A stretch of 49,827 bases of DNA from an uncultured Saprospiraceae bacterium (GTDB lineage Bacteria; Bacteroidota; Bacteroidia; Chitinophagales; Saprospiraceae): NCBI GenBank assembly GCA_937923465.1, contig CALDUB010000007.1, forward strand, positions 1 to 49,827, in the 5' to 3' direction. The notes beneath the pieces are model-generated. The model was not told the DNA's origin and did not search any database. It worked only from the letters and a program-made list of their open reading frames with translations. The stretch's first letter is position 1, and each line of letters begins with the position of its first letter. Shown here one piece after another: positions 17,686-25,960 of the stretch. A program made the translations under genes and the position numbers.

Positions 17686-18897
17686 ATGAATTTACCCACG
17701 ATTGAAAAGAAAAAAGTAAAACAACTGGAGTTTATACAACAATCATCTCCAATTGTTACTAATTTATTCGAGAAGTTTTGGCTGAGAATTTTGCTATCTG
17801 TAGATATACTCTCTATAGCTTTTAAGCACCTGAGAGACCCCATAAAGGTTATCAAGGTATCAAGGACTTTAAAGAAAAAATACGTTACTGTATTTGGTGA
17901 GCCTTTGTTAAACAAGGTTTCAAAAGTAGATGGTAGATACTATTGGAAATTTGCAACGCCAGGTTTTCCCTCTGCCGCAGCCAGACAATCTAGAGCCAAC
18001 GAAGTAAATCGGGTCATGCCTTACAAATCATCAAATGGACTAGGAATACTTTTGCTGGGGATTACTAAAAAGTGTCCCTTGTCTTGTGAGCATTGCTATG
18101 AGTGGGACCGAATGCATCAGAAAGAAAAGCTCAGCAGTGAAGACTTAGTACACATTATGCACAAGTATCAGGATTATGGAACGACTCAAATGCAACTGGG
18201 GGGAGGGGAGCCTTTGCTTAGAATCAAGGATATTTATTTGATGCTAGATAAAGCAAAAAAGGGCACTGATTTTTGGATAGTCACCTCAGGCTGGAAATTT
18301 ACCGCAGAACAAGCCGTCAAACTAAAAAGCAAAGGTTTGACAGGTATCATGGTTAGTCTTGACCATCATCAGCCTGAGGGACATGACCAGTTTAGAGGAA
18401 AAAAAGGGTCATATGATATGGCAATCCAAGCTGTTCTACATGCTAAAAATGCCAACTTGGTAACAGGTCTATCCCTTTGCCCAACACAGGAATATACGAC
18501 AGAAGAAAATCTACGAAGCTATATTGAATTAGCCAAAAAATTAGGGGTTACTTTCGTTCAGGTTTTTGAACCAAAACCAGCAGGTCGATACAAAGATAAA
18601 GATGTCCTTATCTCAAAACAACAAGAAAAATTATTGGAAGATTTGTATTTGGAATACAATCAAGATAAACAATACAGGGATTATCCAATCATAAATTATA
18701 CGGGGTATCACCAAAGAAAAACAGGGTGTTTTGGCGGTGGCGATTACTACTTTTATATCGATACAGACGGCGATGCGCACAAGTGTCCTTTGTGTGCGAC
18801 AAAAGTCTGTAATGCACTAGCTTTCTCGGCGGAGGATACGGTCAATCTACTGAAGCAAACATCAGGATGTAAGTTTTTTGAACAATCTAAATTGTAA
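17686..18897 (+). CDS. Radical SAM enzyme with C-terminal cysteine cluster (SPASM/twitch-like)
   Basis: A 403-residue cytoplasmic radical SAM protein. The [4Fe-4S] motif CPLSCEHC supplies Cys130, Cys134 and Cys137, and LGGGEPLL (171-178) is the SAM-binding GGE motif. A C-terminal cluster at Cys348, Cys367, Cys370, Cys375 and Cys395, with DTDGDAHKCPLC, fits an auxiliary cluster of SPASM or twitch type. Such domains are common in enzymes that modify peptides or proteins. About 120 residues precede the core and are not recognised. It follows the CNCP lipoprotein by 4 bp. Modification of that lipoprotein or its partner is a guess from gene coupling. Confidence 0.85.
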   Translation: MNLPTIEKKKVKQLEFIQQSSPIVTNLFEKFWLRILLSVDILSIAFKHLRDPIKVIKVSRTLKKKYVTVFGEPLLNKVSKVDGRYYWKFATPGFPSAAARQSRANEVNRVMPYKSSNGLGILLLGITKKCPLSCEHCYEWDRMHQKEKLSSEDLVHIMHKYQDYGTTQMQLGGGEPLLRIKDIYLMLDKAKKGTDFWIVTSGWKFTAEQAVKLKSKGLTGIMVSLDHHQPEGHDQFRGKKGSYDMAIQAVLHAKNANLVTGLSLCPTQEYTTEENLRSYIELAKKLGVTFVQVFEPKPAGRYKDKDVLISKQQEKLLEDLYLEYNQDKQYRDYPIINYTGYHQRKTGCFGGGDYYFYIDTDGDAHKCPLCATKVCNALAFSAEDTVNLLKQTSGCKFFEQSKL

Positions 18898-19010
18898 GTA
18901 GCTGTTTGAGTTTAAGTATTTTTCTATCCCGATAGAAATGCGGATTGGCGTCAGGTGGTTTGTTTTATCTTAATATGTAAGTGTTTAATTATCAAAGGAC
19001 AGTGAGCTAT

Positions 19011-19050
19011 AAAGCGGTCGTACTATCACAAAGTACGACCGCTTTATTAT
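19011..19050 (+). terminator. Terminator-like hairpin after the radical SAM gene
   Basis: Perfect 14-bp arms AAAGCGGTCGTACT and AGTACGACCGCTTT with a 7-nt loop, followed by ATTATTAT. It lies 113 bp after the stop. The T-run is weak but the stem is strong. Confidence 0.6.
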
Positions 19051-19504
19051 TATCCTGCTACTGCTGCTTTTGAAAAACTATACTTACAAGGCAAATATCA
19101 AATGTCTTATATAAGACAAAAAGCATTCGAAAATTTCTTAGTAAATAAATATGTGTAAAATTTTTATAAATTATAAAATAATGATTATCAATGATTTATG
19201 GTTATTGTTGTTCGTTTAAAATGGACAACTTCTTTTTTTTGTATGAAAAATAAAACAAAGAAACATATACTTTTATGACATATTTATAATCAAGGGTTAA
19301 AAAAGTAGATATGATATGTAGTTGCGTTGGATTTGCTAAAGATATATCCGAAATAACATAGCATCGTGTTTGCTGATGTTGAATGCTTGACAGTCTATCT
19401 TAACGTAACTTATGAAATCGGACTTTTATCCTGTATTTATACCGCGTTCCTTAGCTACTTAAACTCAAACAGTTTTTAAGATTAATTAAACTTTTAAATT
19501 CATC

Positions 19505-19545
19505 GTTTTTTGACAAATCACATTTCATGGGATTTGTCAGAGAAC
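19505..19545 (+). repeat. Palindromic repeat family B, copy 2 (leader hairpin)
   Basis: GACAAATC and GATTTGTC arms (19512-19538) inside GTTTTTTGACAAATC...GATTTGTCAGAGAAC. It ends 15 bp before the ATG at 19561. The same distance to a start codon is seen for the copy at 24252-24356. Confidence 0.6.
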
Positions 19546-19560
19546 CAAATTCATTACTAA

Positions 19561-22500
19561 ATGAAAATTTTTACTGCAACACTGTTAACTGTATTTTTAA
19601 TACTAAATACATCTTTTGCTCAAACAACAATCTTTGTTGACTCTGGAGCAACAGGTGCTGCTTCAGGTAGTTCTTGGACAGACGCTTTTACAGATTTACA
19701 ATCAGCACTTGATGTTGCTACAACAGGTGATGAAATTTGGATGACCAAAGGAATCTACTATCCTACAAAAGATAAAACAGGTAATAGTAGTCCAACAGAC
19801 AATCGTTCAAAGACGTTTTATGTAGATGAGGGAATTGAAATACATGGTGGTTTCGATGGAACAGAAACATCACTTACAGACCGAGTTTTGGCTGTCGTAG
19901 ATCCTTTTACTGCAACAGCTGCAGACGCTACTATTTTAAGTGGTGATTTATTAGGTACAGAGAGTGATGTCAATATTAATGGAACTAATTACGCTTCTGG
20001 ATCAGATGGTAATGATAATTCTTACACCGTTTTACACATTAATAGTACTTTTGGATTTTTATTATCGGGTTGTATTGTTACGGCAGGAAATGCCAATAGC
20101 TTCCCGGCAGCTGCCCCAGAAAATTATAGCGGTGGTAATATCTATAATGAAGGAAACCTGACAACAATCTCGTTCTCATACATCTTAGGAGGTTTAGCAT
20201 ATTTTGGTGGCGGATTACATAATAATGCAGATTATTCCATTACAAATGCTTCTCTTATTGGAAATATTTGTTTAATATTTGGTGGTGCAGTTTATAACAA
20301 TGCCTGTACAGCTACTATTACAAATACTTCTTTCGTTCTTAATGGAGGTAATAGTGGTGGTGCAATTTATAATGATGCCACAAGCGGAGCGGTTTCAACA
20401 AAAGTAATTAATAGTATTTTTTACAGTAATCAAGTTAATGCAGACGGAGGAGCAATTTATAATAACGGACCATCAAGTAGTTGTGATTTAACGATGATCA
20501 ATTGTTCTGTTACTTCTTCTTCTGTATTTTTCCCTAATGCTGCAAACGGTGGTGCGATTTCTAGTAATGGAGCAGTAACAAATACTATTCATAATTCTAT
20601 TTTCTATAGTCTTTCAGCAAGTAGCTCAAATATTTTTGATAATCAGGGTGGTGCAACTACCATTATATACAACTCTTCATTACCTGGAGTCGACGCTGAT
20701 GCACAAAGTACGTCAGGAACAGTTACGGGAAATGACGGAATGATTTATGATAAAGATCCTTTATTTGGAAATATTGCTTCTGTAGAAACCTTAAATTTAA
20801 CATTACAAACTGGTTCACCTTGTATTAATACAGGTGATAATGGTATTATAACATCAGAAAGCATTATTACAGATTTTGAAGGAGCTCTTCGTACTTATTG
20901 CGGAAAAGTAGATATGGGTGCTTTTGAACGTTCAAACGGAAAAGGACTTACGACGAGAGATATGGTTATTGAATTAGATGGTTCTACTCAATATGTTAAT
21001 CTTGGGAACGCTATCAGTAACTTTAATGATAATGCTGATTTTTCTATTGAAGCATGGTTAAATGTTACAGCTTATGAAGCGGGTGCAACTACAGAAACTA
21101 TTTTAACGAATAGAAGCTCAAATACAGGAATAAATTTCTGTATTGCAGGAGTATCTGACGGTGCTAATGCAGGAAAATTAGCATTACGAATTGGTACAGC
21201 TAGTACAATATATAGTACTTCTACAGTTAATATCAATGAATGGACACACGTTGCAGTAACTTTCGATGATGTGAGTTCAGGTAATAATGTGGTAAATCTT
21301 TATATCAATGGAAAACTAGAAGGAACATCTACAACGGCTGCTGATGTGACAGCCTCAACGGCTAATACTTTTATCGGTCGTGAAGCAAGTGCTACTGATG
21401 CAATTAATGCAAAAATCGAAGAATTGAGAATTTGGCGTGTTGCTAGAACAACAGAAGAAATTCAAGGAACAATGCGATTATTATTGCCTTGTGGCGCTGA
21501 AGGTGCTTTAGCAACTTATGAGTTTAATGGTAATGTTAATAATGCATTAGAACTTTCATCTGCACCAGCAGGTGATTATTCTGGAACTGCATTTGGTTCA
21601 CCTACTTATTCAAATTCAATGCTTCCTGTAAGTGTGGGTTGTTCAGGTGTTTTTGATATTACTGGAGCGACAACAGAAAGTGTTATTGGTCTCGATGGTT
21701 CAAGTCTTGACTTAACATTCGGAGCGGCAAATCATCCAAATGGTAATCTTGCTATCACATACTTAACGGAAGATTATAGTGGTACAGCTCCTATCAATCC
21801 GACAATTTCAGGGATGACTGGACAGTATGTTGTTGATAACTTTGGTACGGTTACAACAGGTTTAGATTATGATGTTCAAATTAATACAACTGATGCGGCT
21901 GACCTAAGTAGTGCTGCGAGCGAATATAGTTTAGAAAAACGTGGTGGCAATGAAGTCGGAGACTGGGAAGTCGTCGCTTCTACGGCTTCTGCTGTTAGTA
22001 ATACAAGTGGTAGCAAACATGTTGCTTTCTCTTTAACAGGTCAAAGTTTTAGTCAATTGGTGCCAACATTTGGTAATCTTTTAGTGCTTCCTGTTGAATT
22101 GACAAGCTTCACAGCAAATCCAAAAGAAAATCAAGTTTATTTAGATTGGCAAACGGCTTCTGAATTAAATAACTTAGGTTTTGAGGTTGAAAAAAGCACC
22201 GATGGTCGTAGTTGGGAAATGATTGGTTTTGTAGCAGGTACAGGAACAAGTACCGAAATGAGTACTTACCGATTCATTGACAAAAGTCCAGTAAGCGGAA
22301 CCAACTATTACCGTTTGAAACAAACGGATATTGACGGTGATTTTGAATTTTCTGAAATTCTGTTGATTATTTACAAAGATAATGTTGATGAAATTGCAAT
22401 TTATCCAAACCCAACTAAAGATTTTTTAACGGTTGATTTAGGTAACAATATCGCAACAATTCAGGTTCTTGACTTGACAGGTCGTTTGGTTACGTCTATT

Positions 22501-22620
22501 ATGAATGATAAAAATATTGTTCAAACTATAGATTTTTCTAATTTTGAAAATGGTATTTATATCTTACAAATTATTGGTCAACAATGGCAAAAAACGGAAA
22601 AAATTGTAGTTCAACACTAA
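19561..22620 (+). CDS. Secreted beta-helix and LamG-domain protein with T9SS sorting signal
   Basis: A 1019-residue protein exported by the Sec pathway (signal peptide ending SFAQ) and then by type IX secretion. Residues about 22-460 form a right-handed beta-helix of the choice-of-anchor-Q kind (FVDSGATGAASGSSWTDAFTDLQSAL, repeated GGAIYNN, ending TDFEGALRTYCGKVDMGAFE). A LamG/concanavalin-like domain follows at about 464-640 (LDGSTQYVNLG, FSIEAWLNV, EWTHVAVTFDD, IEELRIWRVARTTEEI). Next is a region ending LPVELTSFTA...NYYRLKQTDIDGDFEFSEI, then the C-terminal sorting domain (IYPNPTKDFLTVDL, NGIYILQIIG). No lyase active site was recognised; adhesion or glycan binding is plausible. Confidence 0.85.
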   Translation: MKIFTATLLTVFLILNTSFAQTTIFVDSGATGAASGSSWTDAFTDLQSALDVATTGDEIWMTKGIYYPTKDKTGNSSPTDNRSKTFYVDEGIEIHGGFDGTETSLTDRVLAVVDPFTATAADATILSGDLLGTESDVNINGTNYASGSDGNDNSYTVLHINSTFGFLLSGCIVTAGNANSFPAAAPENYSGGNIYNEGNLTTISFSYILGGLAYFGGGLHNNADYSITNASLIGNICLIFGGAVYNNACTATITNTSFVLNGGNSGGAIYNDATSGAVSTKVINSIFYSNQVNADGGAIYNNGPSSSCDLTMINCSVTSSSVFFPNAANGGAISSNGAVTNTIHNSIFYSLSASSSNIFDNQGGATTIIYNSSLPGVDADAQSTSGTVTGNDGMIYDKDPLFGNIASVETLNLTLQTGSPCINTGDNGIITSESIITDFEGALRTYCGKVDMGAFERSNGKGLTTRDMVIELDGSTQYVNLGNAISNFNDNADFSIEAWLNVTAYEAGATTETILTNRSSNTGINFCIAGVSDGANAGKLALRIGTASTIYSTSTVNINEWTHVAVTFDDVSSGNNVVNLYINGKLEGTSTTAADVTASTANTFIGREASATDAINAKIEELRIWRVARTTEEIQGTMRLLLPCGAEGALATYEFNGNVNNALELSSAPAGDYSGTAFGSPTYSNSMLPVSVGCSGVFDITGATTESVIGLDGSSLDLTFGAANHPNGNLAITYLTEDYSGTAPINPTISGMTGQYVVDNFGTVTTGLDYDVQINTTDAADLSSAASEYSLEKRGGNEVGDWEVVASTASAVSNTSGSKHVAFSLTGQSFSQLVPTFGNLLVLPVELTSFTANPKENQVYLDWQTASELNNLGFEVEKSTDGRSWEMIGFVAGTGTSTEMSTYRFIDKSPVSGTNYYRLKQTDIDGDFEFSEILLIIYKDNVDEIAIYPNPTKDFLTVDLGNNIATIQVLDLTGRLVTSIMNDKNIVQTIDFSNFENGIYILQIIGQQWQKTEKIVVQH

Positions 22621-22665
22621 GAAACTATTGTAGTTTGACTACTTTTTATGTAAAAACTATTTTTT

Positions 22666-22703
22666 CGGTTCTTTGGCAAAATTGTCAAAGAACCGTTTTT
22701 TTT
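22666..22703 (+). terminator. Intrinsic terminator
   Basis: CGGTTCTTTGGCA/TGTCAAAGAACCG stem (22666-22695) followed by eight T. It ends the T9SS beta-helix/LamG gene 46 bp after its stop. The arm GGTTCTTTG is shared with family B palindromes. Confidence 0.85.
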
Positions 22704-22988
22704 CAAAATTAGTTATAAGGTCTATTTAAATCCGACAGCACTTTAAGAAGCCTTATTTTAGCTATGGCTTCCGATGCTCGGAACGCGGTATACGCGGTTC
22801 TTAAAGTAAAAGCAGACGAAAAATATTCTCTTACATATAGAAAAACTTAAACTCAAATAGCTTTTTAGATTCTGTTTTTATTTTTACCCGCACCCGAACA
22901 GTTGAAGGGACAGGTATGGCTGCTATGAGTATTTTACTTAAAAAAGGCTTAAGAGCCATACTTGTGGTGTGTGAAATTTACAAAAGAC
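22704..22988. repeat. Dispersed repeat family A, partial copy
   Basis: From 22814 to 22872 it matches the right end of the element at 13727-13894 (CGAAAAATATTCTCT, then ACATA, then CTCAAATAGCTTTTTAG). The part at 22745-22800 matches the reverse complement of 40-85. The left terminal repeat is degenerate or lost. There is no coding region. Confidence 0.5.
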
Positions 22989-23558
22989 TTACTCTTCTTC
23001 GCTTGCATCAATTCCTGTGCGCATATCTTGAATAGTCTCGACCAAAACCCGAATTGAGTCGGCGCTATCGAGCACTTTGTTCAAAGCCCAATCTGTTGTG
23101 TTTTCAAGTAATTCTTGTTTTTTCATTCTACGGAACTCTTGAATGAAATAGAGTTGAAAAACGGGACTAATCCAATAGCAAAAATTGAGTGCAATATCTT
23201 CGTGGGCAAAAGTACCGCCGTAACGACCTGATTTGCTGATGAGACCAATTGCACCCGTTTCGCGGATATAATTTTGTGCGGTAGCTGGAAAAGACCGCTG
23301 CACTGCTTTGATACGAAATTCGGCAGAAGCTTTTTGATTAAACTTAGGATTGTGTATGATTTCCCAAGTTTCCAAAAATAGCAGCGTTGTTTGGTTGTGA
23401 AACCAATTGCGGATAATAAAGTAAAAATCTTGCTCTGAGGCATATCCTACCTGAGTGGATTGCTTAGCGATATCCGTTAAAGAAACGTAATCATTTTTCT
23501 CAACTTTGATAACTATACCTTGTACTTCTATTTTCTTTTTTGCCATAGTATTCTGCAT
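22989..23558 (-). CDS. KilA-N domain protein
   Basis: A 189-residue protein with a KilA-N DNA-binding-type domain: IEVQGIVIKVEKNDYVSLTDIAK, FIIRNWFHNQTTLLFLETWEIIHNPKFN, ETGAIGLISKSGRYGGTFAHEDIALNFCYWISPVFQLYFIQEFRRMK. The family occurs in phages and, in Bacteroidota, near type I restriction systems. It is followed upstream by a fragment of hsdM, consistent with a decayed restriction-modification island. The C-terminal part after FRRMKKQELL is shorter than in the longer family members; it may be complete or trimmed. A second ATG lies four codons downstream at 23546. Confidence 0.8.
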   Translation of the reverse strand: MQNTMAKKKIEVQGIVIKVEKNDYVSLTDIAKQSTQVGYASEQDFYFIIRNWFHNQTTLLFLETWEIIHNPKFNQKASAEFRIKAVQRSFPATAQNYIRETGAIGLISKSGRYGGTFAHEDIALNFCYWISPVFQLYFIQEFRRMKKQELLENTTDWALNKVLDSADSIRVLVETIQDMRTGIDASEEE

Positions 23559-23594
23559 TTTCCTATTGGAAAAAATTATCTGACTGAAAGTCTA

Positions 23595-23630
23595 AATTCT
23601 AAACCTGCTCATTTGAGCAGGTTTAGAATT
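23595..23630. repeat. Perfect 17-bp inverted repeat
   Basis: AATTCTAAACCTGCTCA, then TT, then its exact reverse complement ending at 23630. It lies between the KilA-N gene and the hsdM fragment. No long T-run adjoins either side. It could be a processing stem or the trace of a deletion event. Confidence 0.55.
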
Positions 23631-23670
23631 TGTCTCTTCTTAGCTCTGCGGATATTTGTGTGTTTTGCTA

Positions 23671-24018
23671 TTATCTGAATATTGAAAATGCGAATATAAG
23701 GCATGGATAGGGGAGTAGCGAATTTCGAGATGGAATTATGATTTGAACAAAATATTCGGTTTGGGCGATGATGTATGACCAACGTGCCGCCGCCGGTATC
23801 TTAAAGAAGGTTTCGTCCTCTGCATCTTCCCGTTCTGCGCCTTCTTCCTCCATGATACGCTCGACATCTTCCTCAAATACATCGTTGGCGCGTTTGAGAA
23901 AAAGCAAACCAAAGATATAGTTTTTAAAATCTGAAGAGTCGATGCTGCCTCGTAAGATATTGGCGGAGTTCCATAGCTAAGTTTTGAGAGTGTTGATGGT
24001 TAGTTTAGTTTTGGTCAT
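23671..24018 (-). pseudogene. hsdM: hsdM (type I restriction methyltransferase) N-terminal remnant
   Basis: Reading the minus strand from ATG 24018 gives MTKTKLTINTLKT, an in-frame TAG, then LWNSANILRGSIDSSD, FKNYIFGLLFLKRANDVFEED and FFKIPAAARWSYI. This is the characteristic N-terminal helical domain of HsdM. After ARWSYI the similarity stops and a short unrelated tail ends at 23671. The methyltransferase catalytic domain, hsdS and hsdR are all absent. The gene is therefore broken twice: a nonsense codon and loss of most of the sequence. Confidence 0.8.
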
Positions 24019-24371
24019 TTTATGTTTTGCGATTGTGATTTTTGTGTGGCTAAGGTAGGGAAGAAAGGGAATAATAAAGGCTTGTTAATTAGCGAGGTGT
24101 ATTAATTTATCCTTTACAGCCTTTTCTTTCCTGTCCTTTATCTTAAAATAATAGAAAGAATAATTTATGGAATGGTTTAAAATAGCCAAATTTGTGAAAA
24201 GAAACAATGAAGATTGATTTCTGTTTCAATGTCAATTATATAAAAAACAACGTTCTCCGTCAAATCGTGTGACAGGAAAAAATGAAAAGCTAAAATCAAA
24301 TAAATACTTAGTTTTTTATTTTTTTCATGTCACTTTCACACGATTTGACGGAGAACCAAAAACAAAAAACC
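24019..24371. other. Gap upstream of the phosphoesterase gene
   Basis: About 230 bp of AT-rich sequence without a gene are followed by the 105-bp inverted-repeat element at 24252-24356. No promoter could be assigned. Confidence 0.4.
24252..24356 (+). repeat. 105-bp inverted-repeat element (family B relative)
   Basis: Perfect 20-bp ends GTTCTCCGTCAAATCGTGTG (24252-24271) and its complement (24337-24356). Imperfect inner pairing continues (GTGACAGGAAAAAA with the complement of TTTTTTCATGTCAC). It would fold into one long hairpin in RNA. It ends 15 bp before the start codon at 24372. Confidence 0.75.
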
Positions 24372-25289
24372 ATGTACGACATAATAGGCGACATCCACGG
24401 CCACGCCACCGAACTAATCCAACTCCTAAAAAAACTAAACTACAAAGCCGACGCAAACGGCACCTACCGCCATCCATCTCGAAAAGTAATTTTCGTAGGC
24501 GACTTCATCGACCGTGGACCAGAAGTGCGCCGCGTCCTCCAAATCGTCAAAGCAATGACAGACGCGGGAACAGCCTTAGCCGTCATGGGAAATCACGAAT
24601 ACAACATACTCTGTTTTCATACCCAAGACGCGGAAGGAAACTACCTACGCCCGCACACGCCAAACAATGAGCGACAAATAGCGGCAACCTTGGCAGATTT
24701 CAAGGACTATCCAGACGAATGGAAAATGTATCTGGAATGGATGATGCAGTTGCCCGTTTTTTTAGATTTGGAAGAACTGCGCATTGTGCATGCCTGTTGG
24801 CAGCCCGAGACGGTAGCTTATGTGCGTCAAGAACTCAATGGCAATCTATTGACGAATGAATTCCTGCGTGCATCAGCGATTAAAGAAAATCAAGCTTACG
24901 AAGCAATTGAGACGCTGTTAAAAGGTATCGAGCGAGAACTGCCCAACGGACAGACATTTGCAGACAAAGACGGACATCCACGCAACGCAATGCGCGTGAA
25001 ATGGTGGACGAATCCCATCGGTGCGACTTTTAAAAGTTACGGCATCGGCGCGGAGTTTAAAGACGAACCTATACCTGCTGAGTTGCAAAAAGGCTTTTAT
25101 TACAAACCAGATGATGTGCCTGTTTTTATCGGACATTATTGGTTGTCGCAGGAGCAGCCGACTTTGCGGACTGGGTCTGTTTGTTGTACTGATTTTAGTG
25201 TCGCGAAGGGTGGTAAATTGGTTGCTTATCGCTGGAGTGAGGGAGCGGCTTTGAGTGATGATAATTTTGTTTGGGTAGAGACTGTTTGA
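24372..25289 (+). CDS. Metallophosphoesterase (calcineurin-like, PrpE/ApaH type)
   Basis: A 305-residue cytoplasmic phosphatase of the calcineurin-like superfamily. The metal-binding motifs are GDIHGH (residues 6-11), GDFIDRGPEV and GNHEY, followed by conserved His residues in IVHACW and IGHYW. ApaH and PrpE relatives split dinucleoside polyphosphates or phosphoproteins; the substrate here is not known. The ATG at 24372 starts directly at MYDIIGDIHG. The first half uses many C-ending codons (AAC, TAC, GCC, GGC), unlike most of the window, while the last third looks like its neighbours. This suggests transfer or a mosaic origin. Confidence 0.85.
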   Translation: MYDIIGDIHGHATELIQLLKKLNYKADANGTYRHPSRKVIFVGDFIDRGPEVRRVLQIVKAMTDAGTALAVMGNHEYNILCFHTQDAEGNYLRPHTPNNERQIAATLADFKDYPDEWKMYLEWMMQLPVFLDLEELRIVHACWQPETVAYVRQELNGNLLTNEFLRASAIKENQAYEAIETLLKGIERELPNGQTFADKDGHPRNAMRVKWWTNPIGATFKSYGIGAEFKDEPIPAELQKGFYYKPDDVPVFIGHYWLSQEQPTLRTGSVCCTDFSVAKGGKLVAYRWSEGAALSDDNFVWVETV

Positions 25290-25299
25290 TACGTTTTCG

Positions 25300-25509
25300 T
25301 TGGTAACAAAAGTCTTTATGAAGATAAATTTTTTCAGAACAGCGGAAGGAGAAATGTCTTCTTTAGCCTTAAAGAGCTCACTAAAATAGGAGACTTTGCG
25401 AAAACCAACGCGCATAGGGATTTCTTTCACAGTATTATATTCTCCACTGTTTATCATTTCCAAAGCCTTTGGCAAATTTATACCTTTTCCTGACATTAGT
25501 TTTGACTTA
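25300..25509 (-). pseudogene. AraC-type helix-turn-helix fragment
   Basis: The minus strand reads KALEMINSGEYNTVKEIPMRVGFRKVSYFSELFKAKEDISPSAVLKK. This is the second helix-turn-helix of an AraC-family regulator (GEYNTVKEI..RVGF..VSYFS.LFK...SPS). There is no sensor or first helix-turn-helix upstream; the preceding residues are degenerate. It is a leftover of a lost regulator at the 3' side of the phosphoesterase gene, convergent with it. Confidence 0.6.
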
Positions 25510-25830
25510 AATGCTTTTGTAATGAGTGGACTCGGCAGAGTCTGCGTTTTTTGCCAACACACGTGCGCGAATCATACCGTCGTCGAAGAAAACAGCATCT
25601 CTTACTTTGAGGTCATCAACGATTTATGGTAACAATATTCCTACTTCGCCTTCCTGTACTAAACTTCCTTGTGCATCTGTGATTACCTTTTTGCCTTGTG
25701 TCGGATTTTTGGTGATTAATCTATATTCTTCAGATACCTTCTCCGCGATGCTCTGAGCAACAAAATCTTCCTGGACTATCTTCTCATAAACAGAAATTAA
25801 TCCTTTTTCTAATTTATTAGATTTCATCAT
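25507..25830 (-). pseudogene. Small hypothetical gene interrupted by an in-frame TAA
   Basis: From the ATG at 25830 the frame reads MMKSNKLEKGLISVYEK..., EGEVGILLP, then TAA at 25626-25624. It continues in the same frame as IVDDLKVRDAVFFDDGMIRARVLAKNADSAE to a TAA at 25507. The second half is clearly protein-like, so a single nonsense change seems to have split a gene of about 107 codons. The family is not recognised. An upstream in-frame ATG at 25908 overlaps a terminator and is rejected. The first part may still be made as a 68-residue protein. Confidence 0.55.
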
Positions 25831-25882
25831 ATTGCTTTGTTTTACCAGAAAGAGCGTGTCTAGTATACTTACTCCATGAGTT

Positions 25883-25910
25883 AAAAAAGGGTGGGAATTG
25901 CTTCCCACCC
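25883..25910 (-). terminator. Intrinsic terminator of the SPFH gene
   Basis: GGGTGGGAA and TTCCCACCC arms (25889-25897, 25902-25910) with a 4-nt loop. On the minus strand the stem is followed by TTTTTT (25888-25883). It lies 51 bp after the SPFH lipoprotein stop. Confidence 0.88.
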
Positions 25911-25960
25911 ACTAACATTTTTTTACCTAATAAAGATTGATATATACACGTTATACTACC

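Larger units (their letters stand above)
18898..19560. other. Non-coding gap with family A ends and hairpins
   Basis: The ends of the stretch 18899-19482 carry inverted CTGTTTGAGTTTAAGTA (left at about 18902, right on the other strand at about 19457-19473), matching family A termini. The interior has a terminator (19011-19045) and the small hairpin TTTCTAT..ATAGAAA near 18921. A family B hairpin (19505-19545) follows before the next gene. No gene is seen. Confidence 0.5.

Noticed and set aside
24918-25562. 214-codon minus-strand frame antisense to the phosphoesterase
   Set aside because: Only its first 80 codons look like protein (the AraC fragment). The rest is the shadow of the phosphoesterase gene.
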